NCBI RefSeq assembly: GCF_910594005.1
Contig: NC_057843.1
Coordinates: forward strand, 31,965,001 to 32,029,000
Reading direction: 5' to 3'
Source of the DNA: Cervus elaphus
Lineage: Eukaryota > Chordata > Mammalia > Artiodactyla > Cervidae
DNA length: 64,000 nucleotides
Positions 23,803 through 36,376 of this stretch are shown here, one piece after another. Both the position numbers and the translations under genes were made by a program. The first letter of the stretch is position 1, and each line of letters opens with the position of its first letter. Under the pieces are notes generated by a model that saw only the letters and a list, made by a program, of their open reading frames with translations, searched no databases and was not told the origin of the DNA.

Positions 23803-26800
23803 ATAAAGGACATAGTAATAGACTGTTATATCTTTTTCAGTAAAGTTTATTTAAGAGATTGGAAAAATACCTCTCCCTGCAGCCTTTTTTCAGGAAAGAA
23901 AGAGGAAACTTAAGAGTGAGGTGGCTGCTATTTCCCAGCAAGAGAGTTAGGGTCATACATCTCTTCTCTTAAATAAGGTCCTAGTCATCTCTGAATTTTC
24001 AGTTCTTACTTTTATCAAATGTTAAGCAATTTATCTCTTACCTTTTCTATAAGCATTGAATAAGAAATTTCTGGCCTTTTTATGTATTACCCAATCTTTA
24101 CAGCTGAAAGAACAGGAAGAAAGATTGATGTCATCATATCTTATGTTAATTTGCTATTCCTACTGTGAAAAGCCCTTGGATATTTTTATAGTAGTTTTGT
24201 AGCTGTTGTTGTTACTGTATATTGGTAAATTCATGAAACAATAAAGGCTTTTAGAAATAAAACACTCATGCAGGTGCCAAGGAATATCATTTCATAGAGT
24301 TAATGTCACTAGAAGCTTCACACCAGACCTTGGCCATTTGTAGAAGCCACAGCAGGCACCCAGTATGACGTTGAGTTAATCCACTTGGTTTCACTACACC
24401 AAAACTCCTGGGATACTCTATATGACAAACACAGCATACACACATCAGACAACACTCTGCTTTTATGATGAACATAACACGTGGGAAGAGCAAATATACT
24501 TGGCTATGGGAAACAGATACTTTCCATATCAGAAGATTACCAACTTGAGGTTATCTCTAAATAGATAAAAATATTTGCTTTGAAATACTCCCTTGGAAGG
24601 GAATGAAAAGAATTTTCCGGCTGACCAGAAGAGACCATATATCTAGTAATGGACAAACAAACCATCAGAGCCAGATCATCATGATAAACCTGGAATCCTG
24701 GGTTTTCTCTCTTGGCGCACTTTTTCTTTAGTTTTCCAGAAGTACTGGGGGTGGATTTGAGTCTTGATAACCACGAGGTAACACTAAAGTTCATCTTTAA
24801 AAAACTGTGTTCATATTCTGGACGAGTTGTGTGAAAAATAATGTATTTTTGATTTCTCTTCCAAAATATGAAAATAAACTCTTTCATAATTTCTATCTCC
24901 AGGAGCTCCTGGTTGTCAGTACTAAGAAAAAGAGGGTACAAACCTCCAAAGATCTAGATTCAGAGTATCACCAAAGAATAGGCACTAGTAGGTAGTAAGA
25001 AAGAAGCCATTGCAGGAGAACTTAGCACTCAAAGATGTTGCAGATCAAATCCTTGGCAGGGGTCTGTCACCAGGAGAAGGCTGCCATGTGCAGGCATGTA
25101 TAGTCAATATCTGAGATGGCTGAGACAGCAATATTAACTAACAGTGATGTTCTGCAGATAAATTTGTTGGGTAAGTATTCATTAGGATTGGAATCTAGCC
25201 AGACTGTCAGAGTTAAAATAGAGATTGACAGGATATAGTAGAGATCTTTGGGAATGGAGACATGAAAGCCAAATCAGTGGAATCATAACGGTGAATCAAG
25301 TGCCATGAGAAAATGATACTCTGAGAGGGAAGAATTATAAGTCAAGTAAGTAGGCAAGGTCGAGGGAAAAGAGTGAGTTCCAGCTGGGAAACAGGTTCCA
25401 CTGAGTTAGTGTGTGCCAGAGATAGAGGAGAAAAAGCAATAATGTGGGGGTTGAGGGTGTATAAAAACAGACTATAATAAGTGGAGAATTTCATGGTAAA
25501 TGATTTGTGGTGGCAGAGAGGTGCCCAGTTGTTTTGGTGATAACAGGGAAATTGAGGAAATTTTGTCCAAGAGAGAGTGTAGTTCATAAATAAAGAGGTC
25601 AGATGTAATGTTGACCTGGAGAAGTTGTAATCAAAAGGGACAAAGAAGGAGCAGCATCTTCAACAGGCTCTCCAAACAAAAGAGCAGATGTTTGTCTTCC
25701 ATGGTCAAGCTCTCACACTCTTAAAGGCAGAAATCTTGCTATAACTGCTGTGGAAAGTTGCCATCAACAAGAAGCTTGCCCAGGTGGCTAAGAAGACAGA
25801 AGCTTGCCCAGGTAGCCAGAAGCAGAATAATGACATAACAGCTAGGCAGGTCTAGTGGGGTCACGGTCCCCACATTCCTGACTTCACAATTCTCCATTTA
25901 GACATTATCCAAAGGTTTTATCTCATATCCTATTTATTCTCAATTCTCACTCTGTTGTCAACACTAAGCTACACTGAGACCTCAGAATTTCATGAGCCAC
26001 ATTAAAGAGAGGAATACAGGAAAGATTAAAAGAGGTTAACCAACTATTGTTGAGATAACTCAGATCCTGTGTCACCTCGGTTATACTCAGATAAATTCTC
26101 TAAGGTGTGAAAGTATGAGGATTACATGAAGTAAAAGGAGAAGCAAGGTGATAACTATGGACAGAATACTGAGAAGGATGGTTGATTGGAAACAGCATCT
26201 TACAATAACAAATAACTCTGAGAGCTCCAGGGATTAGGATACAAAATCAAATGATCTATGAAAACAATTGCAATGTTCATTTATATTCAATGATATATTC
26301 TGTTTTAAGTGATTTAAATCACATTATCCTAGTTAATAATTACAAACAACCTATGAATTTTGCAGGTCAGGTGATCTCTCAAAGGAGGAGTCTGAAACCT
26401 AGGAGAGTTAACGACTTGTACATATCTGTACTCACAAGTACTGCCTCTAAAGCCAACAAATGTTTCCTTCCAATACATCTCACATCATCAACCTGTGGGC
26501 AAGATTGGTCATTGTTTAATTCTGGGCAGAACAGGAAATTTGAGAATTTCCCAGCTCTGATTTCCTTTGTCATGGGCCTCTGCTCTGAGGCTCCTGTTTT
26601 GAGAAGGATTGGCCGTAGGAAGTGATGTTCTTATAGATTTTGGATGTGGGATATCATCGAAAGGAATGTTTAAGATTAACTTGGATTACTCAGGGTTAAA
26701 TAAGAAGAATCTTACTTTCAATGTTCACTTCTTTCTCCCTCCCTGTTTCTGCACTGATACTGAAAGATAAGAATAAAAAATGAGTATGTAATCCAATTCT

Positions 26801-28028
26801 TTATTTTCTGTCTAGGCAAACTCCAACATTTGTTATTCATGAATAATATAGTTTGCTACAATGAATTGATTAAGATCTATTTTTATCTTGTCATTCATTT
26901 TTATAGTAGATAGGAAAATTTTCTTTTGCTCATTGAAAAGCACAAATAAAGAAATAATTTCTGTTTGAAATCCTCAATTGATATTTCAGTCTGAAAATGG
27001 GCACAAAATCTCACATTTACAGATTATGCATATGCCTTGTTGGAAAGGATTCTGCTCATTCAGACCAGGGGTAAATTTTTAGCATATATTCAGAGGTTTA
27101 TAGAGATTTAACATCGTCCTCTAGTAGGAATGGCTTTGTCCTAAGACACCTAAGATGTGAAGGAGATTGATGAATATAGCATGTGGGGCTTTCTTCTCCT
27201 GTGTGTGCTTTGAAATTCTCAGTATGTCATCTACAGCCACTGAATTTTTGTTTGAAAATTTATCTTGGATCTTTCTACCAAACCCAGATGAATGAAATGT
27301 GAGCTGTGAATAGAAGTCTTTGGCCCAGCTCTAGTTCTTGACTATGCTGCCTATTTCCTTAGAGCAGGGGTTGGAAAACTAAGACGAATGTGCCAATCAC
27401 AGCTTTATGTCTGTTTTTATACAACCCAGGTAGTAAAAACAGACTTAAGATGGATATCAGCAAGCAATTCAGTCCACTGACTTTGACCCATTGTGCTTTA
27501 TACCCTTGAGATTCTCTGACATAGATTCCTCCAGCTATCACCAATCTTACCTAGTACCCAAAAGTGTCCTTTTCTAATGTTAAAACAGTTTTGGAAAGCT
27601 CTCTGCAGCTCAAAAATCTAGGATACTACAACAACAACTGAGGCCTACCGTTTCAAAAGGGATCCTACAAAACAAAAAGAAAAGGGGGGAAAAAAAGAAA
27701 AATGAAAAATTTTATTTTCTTGTGTACATGTTGTGCAACATGAAAAAAATATTTAAGACTCACACTTAAAACATGATTTCAAGCCCTTGCTCTGTTACAT
27801 ACCAGCTGTATAAGTAATTTCGGGTAAGTAACTTTCTCTCTTTGTTCTTCAGTTTTTATTTTGCTATTGTTTGTTTGTTTTACAATAGTGGGACAAAAGC
27901 CCATAGATTATGACATGAATTGCATGTGTTAATGACAGCAGGAAGAATCAAAGTCTAAGAAATTCAAAGAGAGATAAAACTCAATGGAATAGTCAATGGC
28001 CCAAATTAATTTTACGTAACCAAGTTTT
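23803..28028. other. Longest repeat-poor interval; MIR and hAT traces
   Basis: No gene is recognised. The 134-codon reverse frame at 24537-24941 has no motif I know. 26305-26450 resembles a reverse MIR core (AACAACCTATGAATTTTGCAG, then CCTAGGAGAGTTAACGACTT). 27765-27860 resembles a plus-strand MIR (AAGCCCTTGCTCTGTTACAT, then GGGTAAGTAACTTTC). 25770-25825 has two near-copies of AGAAGCTTGCCCAGGT about 34 bp apart. Purine-rich tract at 27675-27705. Confidence 0.5.
27364..27430 (+). mobile_element. Possible hAT-type MITE end
   Basis: GCAGGGGTTGGAAAACTAAG matches the start of a common mammalian hAT-derived element (CAGGGGTTGGCAAACTA type), followed by GTGCCAATCACAGC and CTGTTTTTATACAACCC in the expected order. 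The other terminus was not found. Confidence 0.4.
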
Positions 28029-28245
28029 GGACTCTCCTGGTAGCTCAGTGGTAAAGAATCTGCCTGCCAATGCAGGAGACACAGGTTTGATTAATGGGTT
28101 GGAAAGATTCCCTGGAGAAGAAAATGGCAACCTGCTCCAGTTTTCCAGCCTGGGAAATCCCATGGACAGAGGAGCCTGGTGGGCTATAGCCCATGGGGGG
28201 TTGCAAAAGAGTTGGAAACAACTTAGCAACTAAACAACACAACAA
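28029..28245 (+). mobile_element. Bov-tA SINE
   Basis: The head GGACTCTCCTGGTAGCTCAG is followed by AAAGAATCTGCCTGCCAATG, CCCTGGAGAAGAAAATGGCA, CCATGGACAGAGGAGCCTGG and the tail ACAACTTAGCAACTAAACAA. It is full length and moderately diverged. The frame 28027-28233 simply reads through it. Confidence 0.93.
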
Positions 28246-28589
28246 AGCAATCTTTGATGCATAATATGTATTTGATAAATGGTGGTTATCCTTAAGAATA
28301 CCAATACAATCAAGGAGGAGCTTTCTGAACTTGCAATTTATTTATTTATTTGGAAAGAGCTAAATAGTAAACTCTAGTTCTCAGTAGCCCTCACCACTTT
28401 GTAATGTTATCTAGAATATCCATATTTTTCTGGGTGAAGCTGGCATAGGTCCTGGTCCAATAATCCATGCTTAATGTATTACCCGTACCAAAGTGAAATG
28501 CTTCATTATTTTTCTTTTCTTTTCTTTTTTTTTCCCCATGGAATGATATCATGGTGCCAATGACAGATGCTGAGGATGATCCTTAGATT
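28246..28589. other. Spacer before duplication copy 2
   Basis: Short simple repeats only: ATTT units at 28336-28350 and a pyrimidine tract at 28505-28533. Copy 1 starts at the window edge, so whether this spacer is also duplicated cannot be seen. Confidence 0.5.
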
Positions 28590-31500
28590 CCATGATTTTC
28601 CAGGAGAACTCAGAAACTCAGAGAAGAGCTATTTTTCTCATAATTATGAGATACAGATTAAAATCAGCACAAATACAAAATGATTTCATAGAGTGGAATC
28701 CAGGAGAAATCAGGTATGAGCTTCCACCTTGTCTTCTTCTAGTGGACATTGCTTCCTTTTCTGGTCAATACAGCACTGAGTTAGTGCTTCCAACCAGGGA
28801 ACTCATTCAAGCCTTTGTGTCCAGGAAAATTGTTGGAGGTCATTCAAAATCTTAGAGTGCTCATGTAACTGAACTTAGCTACTTAGTCTCCAATCTTCTA
28901 CCTCACAGAGGTCAAACTGATACTGTTTGAAACAGGACCTCTAGTGAACAGAGACAGATGCTCACTCTAAAAAACATTTTTTGGCATAAACTATCTGATG
29001 TGGCCTAAGCTCTTAGGTATACAAAGACACTTTCTGACCAGAACCTTTTCCAAGGGTTCAGAGTTGATCTCACAGGAGTTATTCAAAGGCTAGCCCTTTG
29101 TTTGAATTATGCAGGGTTTGAGCGTCCCAAGAGTGATGAGTTAATTCTTAGTACACAGGCGATCTGTTTCTTACCCAGAAAATTAACCTTGAGATGGCAC
29201 TCTCTCATCTCTCATTTACATTCAAAGTTGTCTTGCCATTGTTATATTTTTGTCCCCACTCTATAGCAGAAATAATAACTGACCCTCATGAAACTGAATC
29301 GATCAGGCTCAACTCCAAGTTAGATTCCACTCCATTTCAGCCTATTCATGCCAATCTTCCAGAGATTCCCTTTGCTTCAGAGTTTTCTTATTTTATGAGC
29401 CTTGATCCTAGTGTTTAATCAGATTTCACTTAACAATTTTGTGTTTACTTCAAAGATTTTTAACACTAGGATAAACCTGTCTCATACTTTCTTTACTATG
29501 TGTTATATTGGTTTAGGTACATATTTTTCATTTACTCTTTGAAAATCAATTGAGTTATCATTGTCTGCTAGTATATTGCTGACAGGCTTGTTCACAGCAC
29601 AAATACATATGCAGATGCAAATATATCACTACTCTGTGCTCCATGCACCATGTGAAGCACTATAGAGAAATCAATGGCTCAATGGAGCATTTGAATTGCA
29701 TTTTGAAATTTTAGTGTGTTGGATCTTGACATGATGAGTGTGCTTTACCAGATTCTTCATTGAGACAACAGCAATTTTTAATTTGAAAACTTAAAACTAT
29801 CAAGTGTGAGAGTTTTGCATATTTTAATACAAAAATGAAAGAATAAATTCTATCCTAAAAGAATGAATACTGTATTATGGCATTGAGTTTACCTCATTCC
29901 AAAAACATTCTGTTACTCAGAGGGGTTTTTAGCATACCTTTTATAAACCAAATAGTTTTGGTTTATAATACCATATTTTCCAAGTACTGCTCTTAATACA
30001 TCTTATACAGACAGAATTTCAAGAATTCAATATAACAAAACCATTTTGAGAACAACAACAACAAAAAAAGTGTTTCAAATCACAAAAACTGAAATACTAT
30101 ATGACAATCAACATTTCTATTCTTATCTTCTCTTACCAAAAGGAGAGCAAATTAGATACTTTTATTTCTACGGGGGAAATAGAGTTCCTCAGAGAAAAAG
30201 AATAAATACTTTAGCCTATAGAAGATACTATAGCATAGACAAGATGAAAAAAATTAACCATCACAGGGTAGAAATGTATGAAAATATTGAAGACAATAAC
30301 ATCTAGAACCTCAGTTAAAATCACTGCTTGCAGTTCACTGGATAGTCTGTCCCTAGCTGACCCAGGAGTTTTCCTTTAAGCTCATTATATTTCCTTTAAT
30401 ATACACTTTTGAGTACTATTTAAGAAGTCTAAGACTGGAAGTGGTATCTTATAAACCAGGTATGAAAAACTCAGAAGTAAAACAATTACACATTCAAAAA
30501 TGGAAAGAGAATCATTGACTAAGGACCAAATATGAATGACCCAGGCTTATAAATTTGCATCAAGAAACTTAAAGGCAGAAGCTTGTGAAGAAAGCTGATG
30601 ATAACAACAAATGCTTTTAATGTTCTGTTCAGAGTAAGAAAGAAAACAAAAAACTAATTGAAGTTTATGGAGTTTTATAACAGATAAATGACTGCAAATT
30701 TTCAGCTCCCACTTTGAAATGTATTATTTGTCAAAGAGAATAATCAAGGATATTTAAAATATAGAGATAATCTACTTTTTGAGATAATCAAAGTTGGGGA
30801 TTCTTGAAATGACCTTATAATGTAATTCACTTGTTTTAGATAATTTATATCCAAATCCAGGTAGGACAATGTATAGGGAAATTTACCAAAATAATATTAA
30901 CAACTTTTCAAGAAATAATTGAGAGTATGGGTGACACTTAAAGAAGATAATAATCAATAATATATAAATAACTTTTAGAAAAGAAATAAAATACATCTCA
31001 TATACCAAACCCTCCAATATATTGCAGGGCACATTTGAAATATTAAATTATCTAGTGGCATATTAAAAAACTAAAAACAAAAAGATGATATTAATATTAG
31101 CAATATATTTTACTTAATTTAATAGTTCAAAATAATATCATTTCTAACATTTATAATTAATAGTGATTTATTTTATGTTTTTATATTCATATACTTTTGA
31201 AGCCTGACATACATTTTACACTTACAGCACACCTCACTTTGTACAGAACATTTTCACTGGCTATTCAATAACTGAATTGAATACTAAAATTTATTTTTAA
31301 ATAATTACATATCTATATGAATTTCAAATTTTTAATGTTATATTTGTCTAATAAAATGGGCCATGACATTTGTCACCTATTTTTATTTAGATAAAATTCA
31401 CAAGTCTTCAATAAATTGGAAAACAAATTTAAATTTTGAATCTCAATATGTTCTTCAAATTTTATTTTAGTTTTGCAGCCAACTTAATACAGTTGGTACT

Positions 31501-32315
31501 GATTCATTAAAAATGTATAATTTTTATATTTTTGCTCATAAAAACTTTTAATTTCAACTTAAATTTTTAAAGTTATTTTTAAAGATTTTCCATTTCTATA
31601 GTTCTATATTTAGCTTATTCATAAACAGCATGAAGACATGGAGCAAAAGTTAATCATACTGCTATTTATTTTCTTTGGTTATTGAGTATTCTTTTACATG
31701 CATTCCATTTCTTTCAAAGTAAACTTAAACAGACATTAAAAGTACAATAATATATTTCCTGAACATAAATGATGCATATGGCAACGAACATTAAATTTTA
31801 AACTAATTTTCTTCTATTTCTTTAAGCAGTTTCATAAGCTCACAGTGATCTCCGTACATATATACTGAATGATAGTAACAATAGAATCAATAATATTTTT
31901 CATAGAATCTGCTAAATAAAACAGTGAATGAGTATTTTTAATCTATATCACATAATTATTTGATTAATTAAAAGAAACATTAAATTCTTCTCTTAAAATA
32001 TTCCCTATTTCAGACTTTGACTGGAAATCTTTGGAGATTTCCAGAACATAGTGATGGAAACAATACCTATCTTAGTACATTGTGACAGAAACAAAATTTA
32101 CGTATTTAAATAAGATTCTTCTTGAACTAATATTAAAAACTGCACGAAAAAATAAATAAATAAAAACTGCACAAGTGTGAATTTTTTTAGGCTGTAGGAT
32201 GACAATTTATTGTAAATATGGAAACCTATGGAGACAACAGTTAATCTGAAGCATTAATTGAGCAGAGTCTCATTTCACATAATTAGTTTTCTCATGAAAA
32301 TGTTTTATCATCAAT
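28590..32315 (+). repeat. Ancient segmental duplication, copy 2
   Basis: This is the uninterrupted counterpart of 1-8255. It preserves the pre-insertion state at four places: about 29935-29970 (BovB), 30415-30455 (BOV-A2), 31222-31250 (L1 piece) and 32015-32035 (L1). Two short frames align between copies: 29194-29418 with 603-830 (shared F-QPIH-N-PE block) and 30046-30306 with 3963-4202 (shared NQHF-S and KGEQ blocks). Neither is a known protein, and conservation looks no better than in surrounding DNA. A short AAAAACTGCAC duplication lies at 32133-32175. Confidence 0.8.
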
Positions 32316-32649
32316 GGTTTGTTGGTTTAATTGCAGATTTTTCAAAATTTCTTCAGTCTTTTCTCCCTAATATCTAACAAATTTCCATAACTGAAACAAT
32401 AACTTATCATTTTTCTATTTAAAGTAGTTTCCTTTTTGTGCAAGAATCTGAGTCATTTTATACCTACTCAAGCTTATTAACTAGATCCTGTGGAAAAATT
32501 TTAAATATTATAACTAGATGCTATATTCTGATTCTAGGTAATTCAATTTATTGGCTGTTTTATTATTGTCATACAGTAGGTTCTTTTCAAATATATTATG
32601 AATTTTCTGGAAATGTTTCATTATTTCTTACCTTACTATTTTTTATTTT

Positions 32650-33560
32650 CTTTAGGTAAAAGTTTATGTTAATTTATTATAGATCCTGTTTTAATAATTG
32701 TCATTTACAGCTATGGATTTCCCTCTAAGAACTTCTTTGGCTTTATCTCATAATCTTTGGTATGTCTTCCTTTATACTTTTCACTCATATTAAATTATTT
32801 TTCCAATATCCATTATGATTTCTTTTTTGATTCATTTCTTATTTTGGATGGTGTTGCTTAGTTTTTAAATATCTGTAGATTTCCATATTTCCTTTCATAA
32901 TTGAGTTTTATTTTCATTTTATTGTAGTTGAAAAACATACTTTGCATGACTTCAGTTTTTTCACATTATTGATATGCATCTTTGTGATCTAACATATAGT
33001 CTGTCTTGGCATGTGTCCAGATGCACTTAAAAAGAAGCTGCATTCTGCTTTTGGGTGGCTGGCATCTTACACATATGTTGGCTGTATTTTTTTTTGTAAT
33101 CTTGTTGAAGTCTTCTATTTCATTGTTGTTCTTTAGTTTGTTCTAACCATTATTGAAACAGAATACTGACTTTCCAACTTTTATTGTTGAACTGTATCTT
33201 ACTCCCTTCAATTACATCAGGTTTTACTTTGACGGCTCTGTTAATAAGTGCTTATATGTTTAAAATTATTAATTTTTGATGAATTGACTCTTTTATTATT
33301 AAAATTACTAAATATTTCCCTTGGTCTCTAATAACATTCATGTGTTTATAGTCTAGTTTACCTGATACATAAAGACACTCTATTTTTTTATTCATTTTTT
33401 CAAACTTTTTTTTTTTATCTAAATGAGTTTTTTGTGGACTGCAGGTAGTCAGATCATGTAGTTTAATCCCTTTTGATTATCTTTGTATTTTAATTGGAGT
33501 GTTTAATCCATTTATATTTAATGTTACTACCATTAGGTATGATTTAGTATATTTATCATT
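32650..33560 (-). mobile_element. Old L1M fragment, endonuclease region
   Basis: The plus strand reads as the reverse complement of the 5' part of L1 ORF2: CTATGGATTTCCCTCTAAG, the run describing GATTTCCATATTTCC, GTCTAGTTTACCTGATAC, and TTAATCCATTTATATTTAATG. All are in the order expected of a diverged L1M. No open frame of useful length survives. Confidence 0.75.
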
Positions 33561-34216
33561 GGACCTAAAATTCCACCTTCCAACTTCTTGCTCAAGTATT
33601 TTGCAGTATTTTGTTCAAAGTTTACATTTCCTACTTAGTTTTAATTGAACATTATGGGGACAATTTGAGAGCATTTTCAGTGTCTGCAAGTAAAACTCAT
33701 TTGAGGTATAATTTGTCACTTATGGAGTTCATAGTCTCCAATGGGAGATTTTCTTTTTCCCTTTCTCTCTCTCCCCTCTTTATTTCTTATTGCACAGAGT
33801 TCAGACTTAAAATGAATCCCCTTCTTTACAGCAACACTGCTCTCTTTACTATATTAGTACACATCTTCTAGCTACAGTGGAATCTCAGAATGTTCTTATT
33901 TGGTTATTTAATATAAGATGAGTTAGATGTATATACCAAAAACCCATCAGATAGGAAAAACATATTATTTGGTTTACACTGCTGATTTCAAAGGTCTAAT
34001 TTAGAGCTATTTATAAAACAATAATTTAGTCATACTTATGAAGAATATCCTTAGATGAGGTAAAGAAATTGATAATTTTGTTCATGATGATTTTCCTGTG
34101 ACAAAATAGCCCAACTCTTATTTTATTACAGAATAGATTACTATAAACATAGAATGGAAAATAAATAAGCATTTTATAACAAAATTCTTTAAAGAGTATA
34201 TTCTTTGTGCTTCATT
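33561..34216. other. Unassigned DNA between L1 elements
   Basis: No recognisable gene or family. Frame 33611-33871 has no known motif. The sequence TATTCTTTGTGCTTC at 34199-34213 may be the left target-site duplication of the large L1 that follows. Confidence 0.5.
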
Positions 34217-34618
34217 TTATTTATTTTTTAAAATTTATTTATTCTAATTGGAGGCTAATTACTTTACAATATTGCAGTGGTTTTTGCCATACATTAACAT
34301 GAATCATCCATGGGTGTACATGTGTTCCCCATCCTGAACCCCTCTCCCACCTCCCTCCCCATCACATCCCTCAGGGACATTCGAGTGCACCAGCCCTGAG
34401 CACCCTGTCTCATGCATTGAACCAGGACTGGTGATCTGTTTCACATATGATGATATACATGTTTCAATGCTATTCTCTCAAATCATCCCACCCACGCCTT
34501 CTCCTGCAGAGTCCAAAAGACTGTTCTACAGATCTGTGTCTCTTTTGCTGTTTCACATATAGGGTCATCGTTACCATCTTTCTAAATTCCATATATATGC
34601 ATTAGTATACTGTATTGG

Positions 34619-34683
34619 TGATGCCGTCCAGCCATCTCATCCTCTGTCATCCCCTTCTCCTCCTGCCCCCAATCCCTCCAAGA
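34619..34683 (-). mobile_element. BovB-derived patch replacing part of L1
   Basis: About 65 bp from TGATGCCGTCCAGCC to CCCAATCCCTCCAAG match BovB (compare 58800-58863) almost exactly. Left of it the L1 3' UTR stops at TACTGTATTGG; right of it L1 ORF2 resumes at AGCTGCTTGTATATTT. In the L1 at 6768-7991 these two L1 points are about 620 bp apart (7150 to 7772), so the patch sits in place of a deletion. Short microhomology (GGT on the left, AG on the right) is visible at the joints. No BovB 3' tail or target duplication is present. Confidence 0.85.
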
Positions 34684-36370
34684 GCTGCTTGTATATTTTT
34701 GAGATTAATTCTTTGACAGTTGCTTTGTTTGCTATTTTCTCCCGTTCTAAAGGTTGTCTTTTCACCTTGTTTATAGTTTCCTTCATTGTGCAAAAGCTTT
34801 TAAGTTTAATTAGGTCCCTTTTGTTTATTTTTGCTTTTATTTCCATTACTCTGGGAGATTGGTCAAAGAGGATCCTGCTGTGATTTATGTCAGAGAGTGT
34901 TTTGCCTATGTTTTCCTCTAGGAGTTTTATAGTTTCTGGTCTTACATTTAGATATTTAATCCATTTTGAGTTTATTTTTGTGTATGCTGTTAGAAAGTAT
35001 TCTAGTTTCATTCTTTAACAAGTGGTTGACCAGTTTTCCCAGCACCACTTGTTAAAGAGATTGTCTTTTCTCAATTGTATATTCTTGCCTCCTTTGTCAA
35101 AGATAAGGTGTCCACAGGTGTGTGGATTTATCTCAGGGCTTTCTATTCTGTTCCATTGATCTATATTTCTGTCTTTGTGCCAGTACCATCCTGTCTTGAC
35201 TGTAGCTTGGTAGTATAGCCTGAAGTCAGGCAGGTTGATTCCTCCAGTTCCATTCTTTTTTCTCAAGATTGCTTTAGCTATTCGAGATTTTTTGTATTTC
35301 CATACAAATTGTGAAATTATTTGTTCTAGTTTTGTGAAAAATACCATTGGTAGCTTGATAGGGATTGCATTGAATCAACAGATTGCTTTGGGTAGTACAC
35401 TCATTTTCCCTATATTGAGTCCTCTGATCTATGAATATGGTATATTCCTCCATCTATTTGTGTCATTTTTAAATTTCTTTCATCAGTGTTTTATAGTTTT
35501 CTATATATAGGTCTTTTGTTTCTTTAGGTAGATATATTCCTAAGTATTTTACTCTTTTCATTGCAATGGTGAATGGAATTGTTTCTTTGATTTCTCTATT
35601 TTCTCATTGTTAGTGTATAGGAATGCAAGGGATTTCTGTGTGTTAATTTTATATCCTGCAACATTACTATATTCATTGATTAGCTCTAGTAATTTTCTGG
35701 TGGAGTCTTTAGGGTTTTCTATGTAGAGGATCATGTCATCTGCAAACAGTGAGAGTTTTACTTCTACTTTTCCTATCTGGATTCCTTTTATTTCTTTTTC
35801 TTCTCTGATTTCTGTGGCTAAAACTTCCAAAACTATGCTGAATAGTAGTGGTGAGAGTGGGACCCTTGTCTTGTTCCTGATTTTAGGGGAAATGCTTTCA
35901 ATTTTGCACCATTGGGGATTATGTTTGCTGTGGGTCTGTCACATATCGCTTTTATTATGCTGAGGTATGTTCCTTCTGTGCCTGCTTTCTGGAGGGTTTT
36001 ATCATAAATGGATGTTGAATTTTGTCAAAGTCTTTCTCTGCATCTATTGAGATAAGCATATGGTTTTTATCTTTCAATTTGTTAATGTGGTGCATTACAT
36101 TGATTGATTTGTGGATATTAAAGAATCCTTGTATCCCTGGGATAAAGCCCATTTAGTCATGATGCATGATCTTTTTAAATACATTGTTGGATTCTGTTTG
36201 CTAGGATTTTGCTAAGGATTTTTTCATCTATGTTCATCAGTGATATTGGCCTGTAGTTTTCTTTTTTTGTAACATCTTTGACTTGTTTTGGTATTAGGGT
36301 GATGGTGGCCTCATAGAATGAGTTTGGAAGTTTATCTTCCTCTGCAATTTTCTGGAAGAGCTTGAGTAGG
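34684..36370 (-). pseudogene. L1 ORF2 RT and C-terminal part, broken
   Basis: Reverse-strand frames give, in L1 order: HHINKLKDKNHMLISIDAEK (RT motif A, frame 35955-36152, with FDKIQHPF following), LSLFADDMILYIENPKDSTR (motif C with FADD intact, frame 35558-35830), FFTKLEQIISQFVWKYKKSR (35015-35347) and the post-RT region (34637-35011). Catalytic aspartates are visible but the frames are separated by stops and frameshifts, and the last part of the protein is lost at the BovB patch. The solo LTR separates this part from the endonuclease half. Confidence 0.85.
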
Positions 36371-36376
36371 ATAGGT

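Noticed and set aside
24537..24941. 134-codon reverse frame as a gene
   Set aside because: No known motif, no supporting splice or promoter signal, and it lies in AT-rich intergenic sequence. Length is within chance expectation for a 64-kb window.
26251..26625. 124-codon plus-strand frame as a gene
   Set aside because: It overlaps a reverse MIR-like relic and has no known domain.
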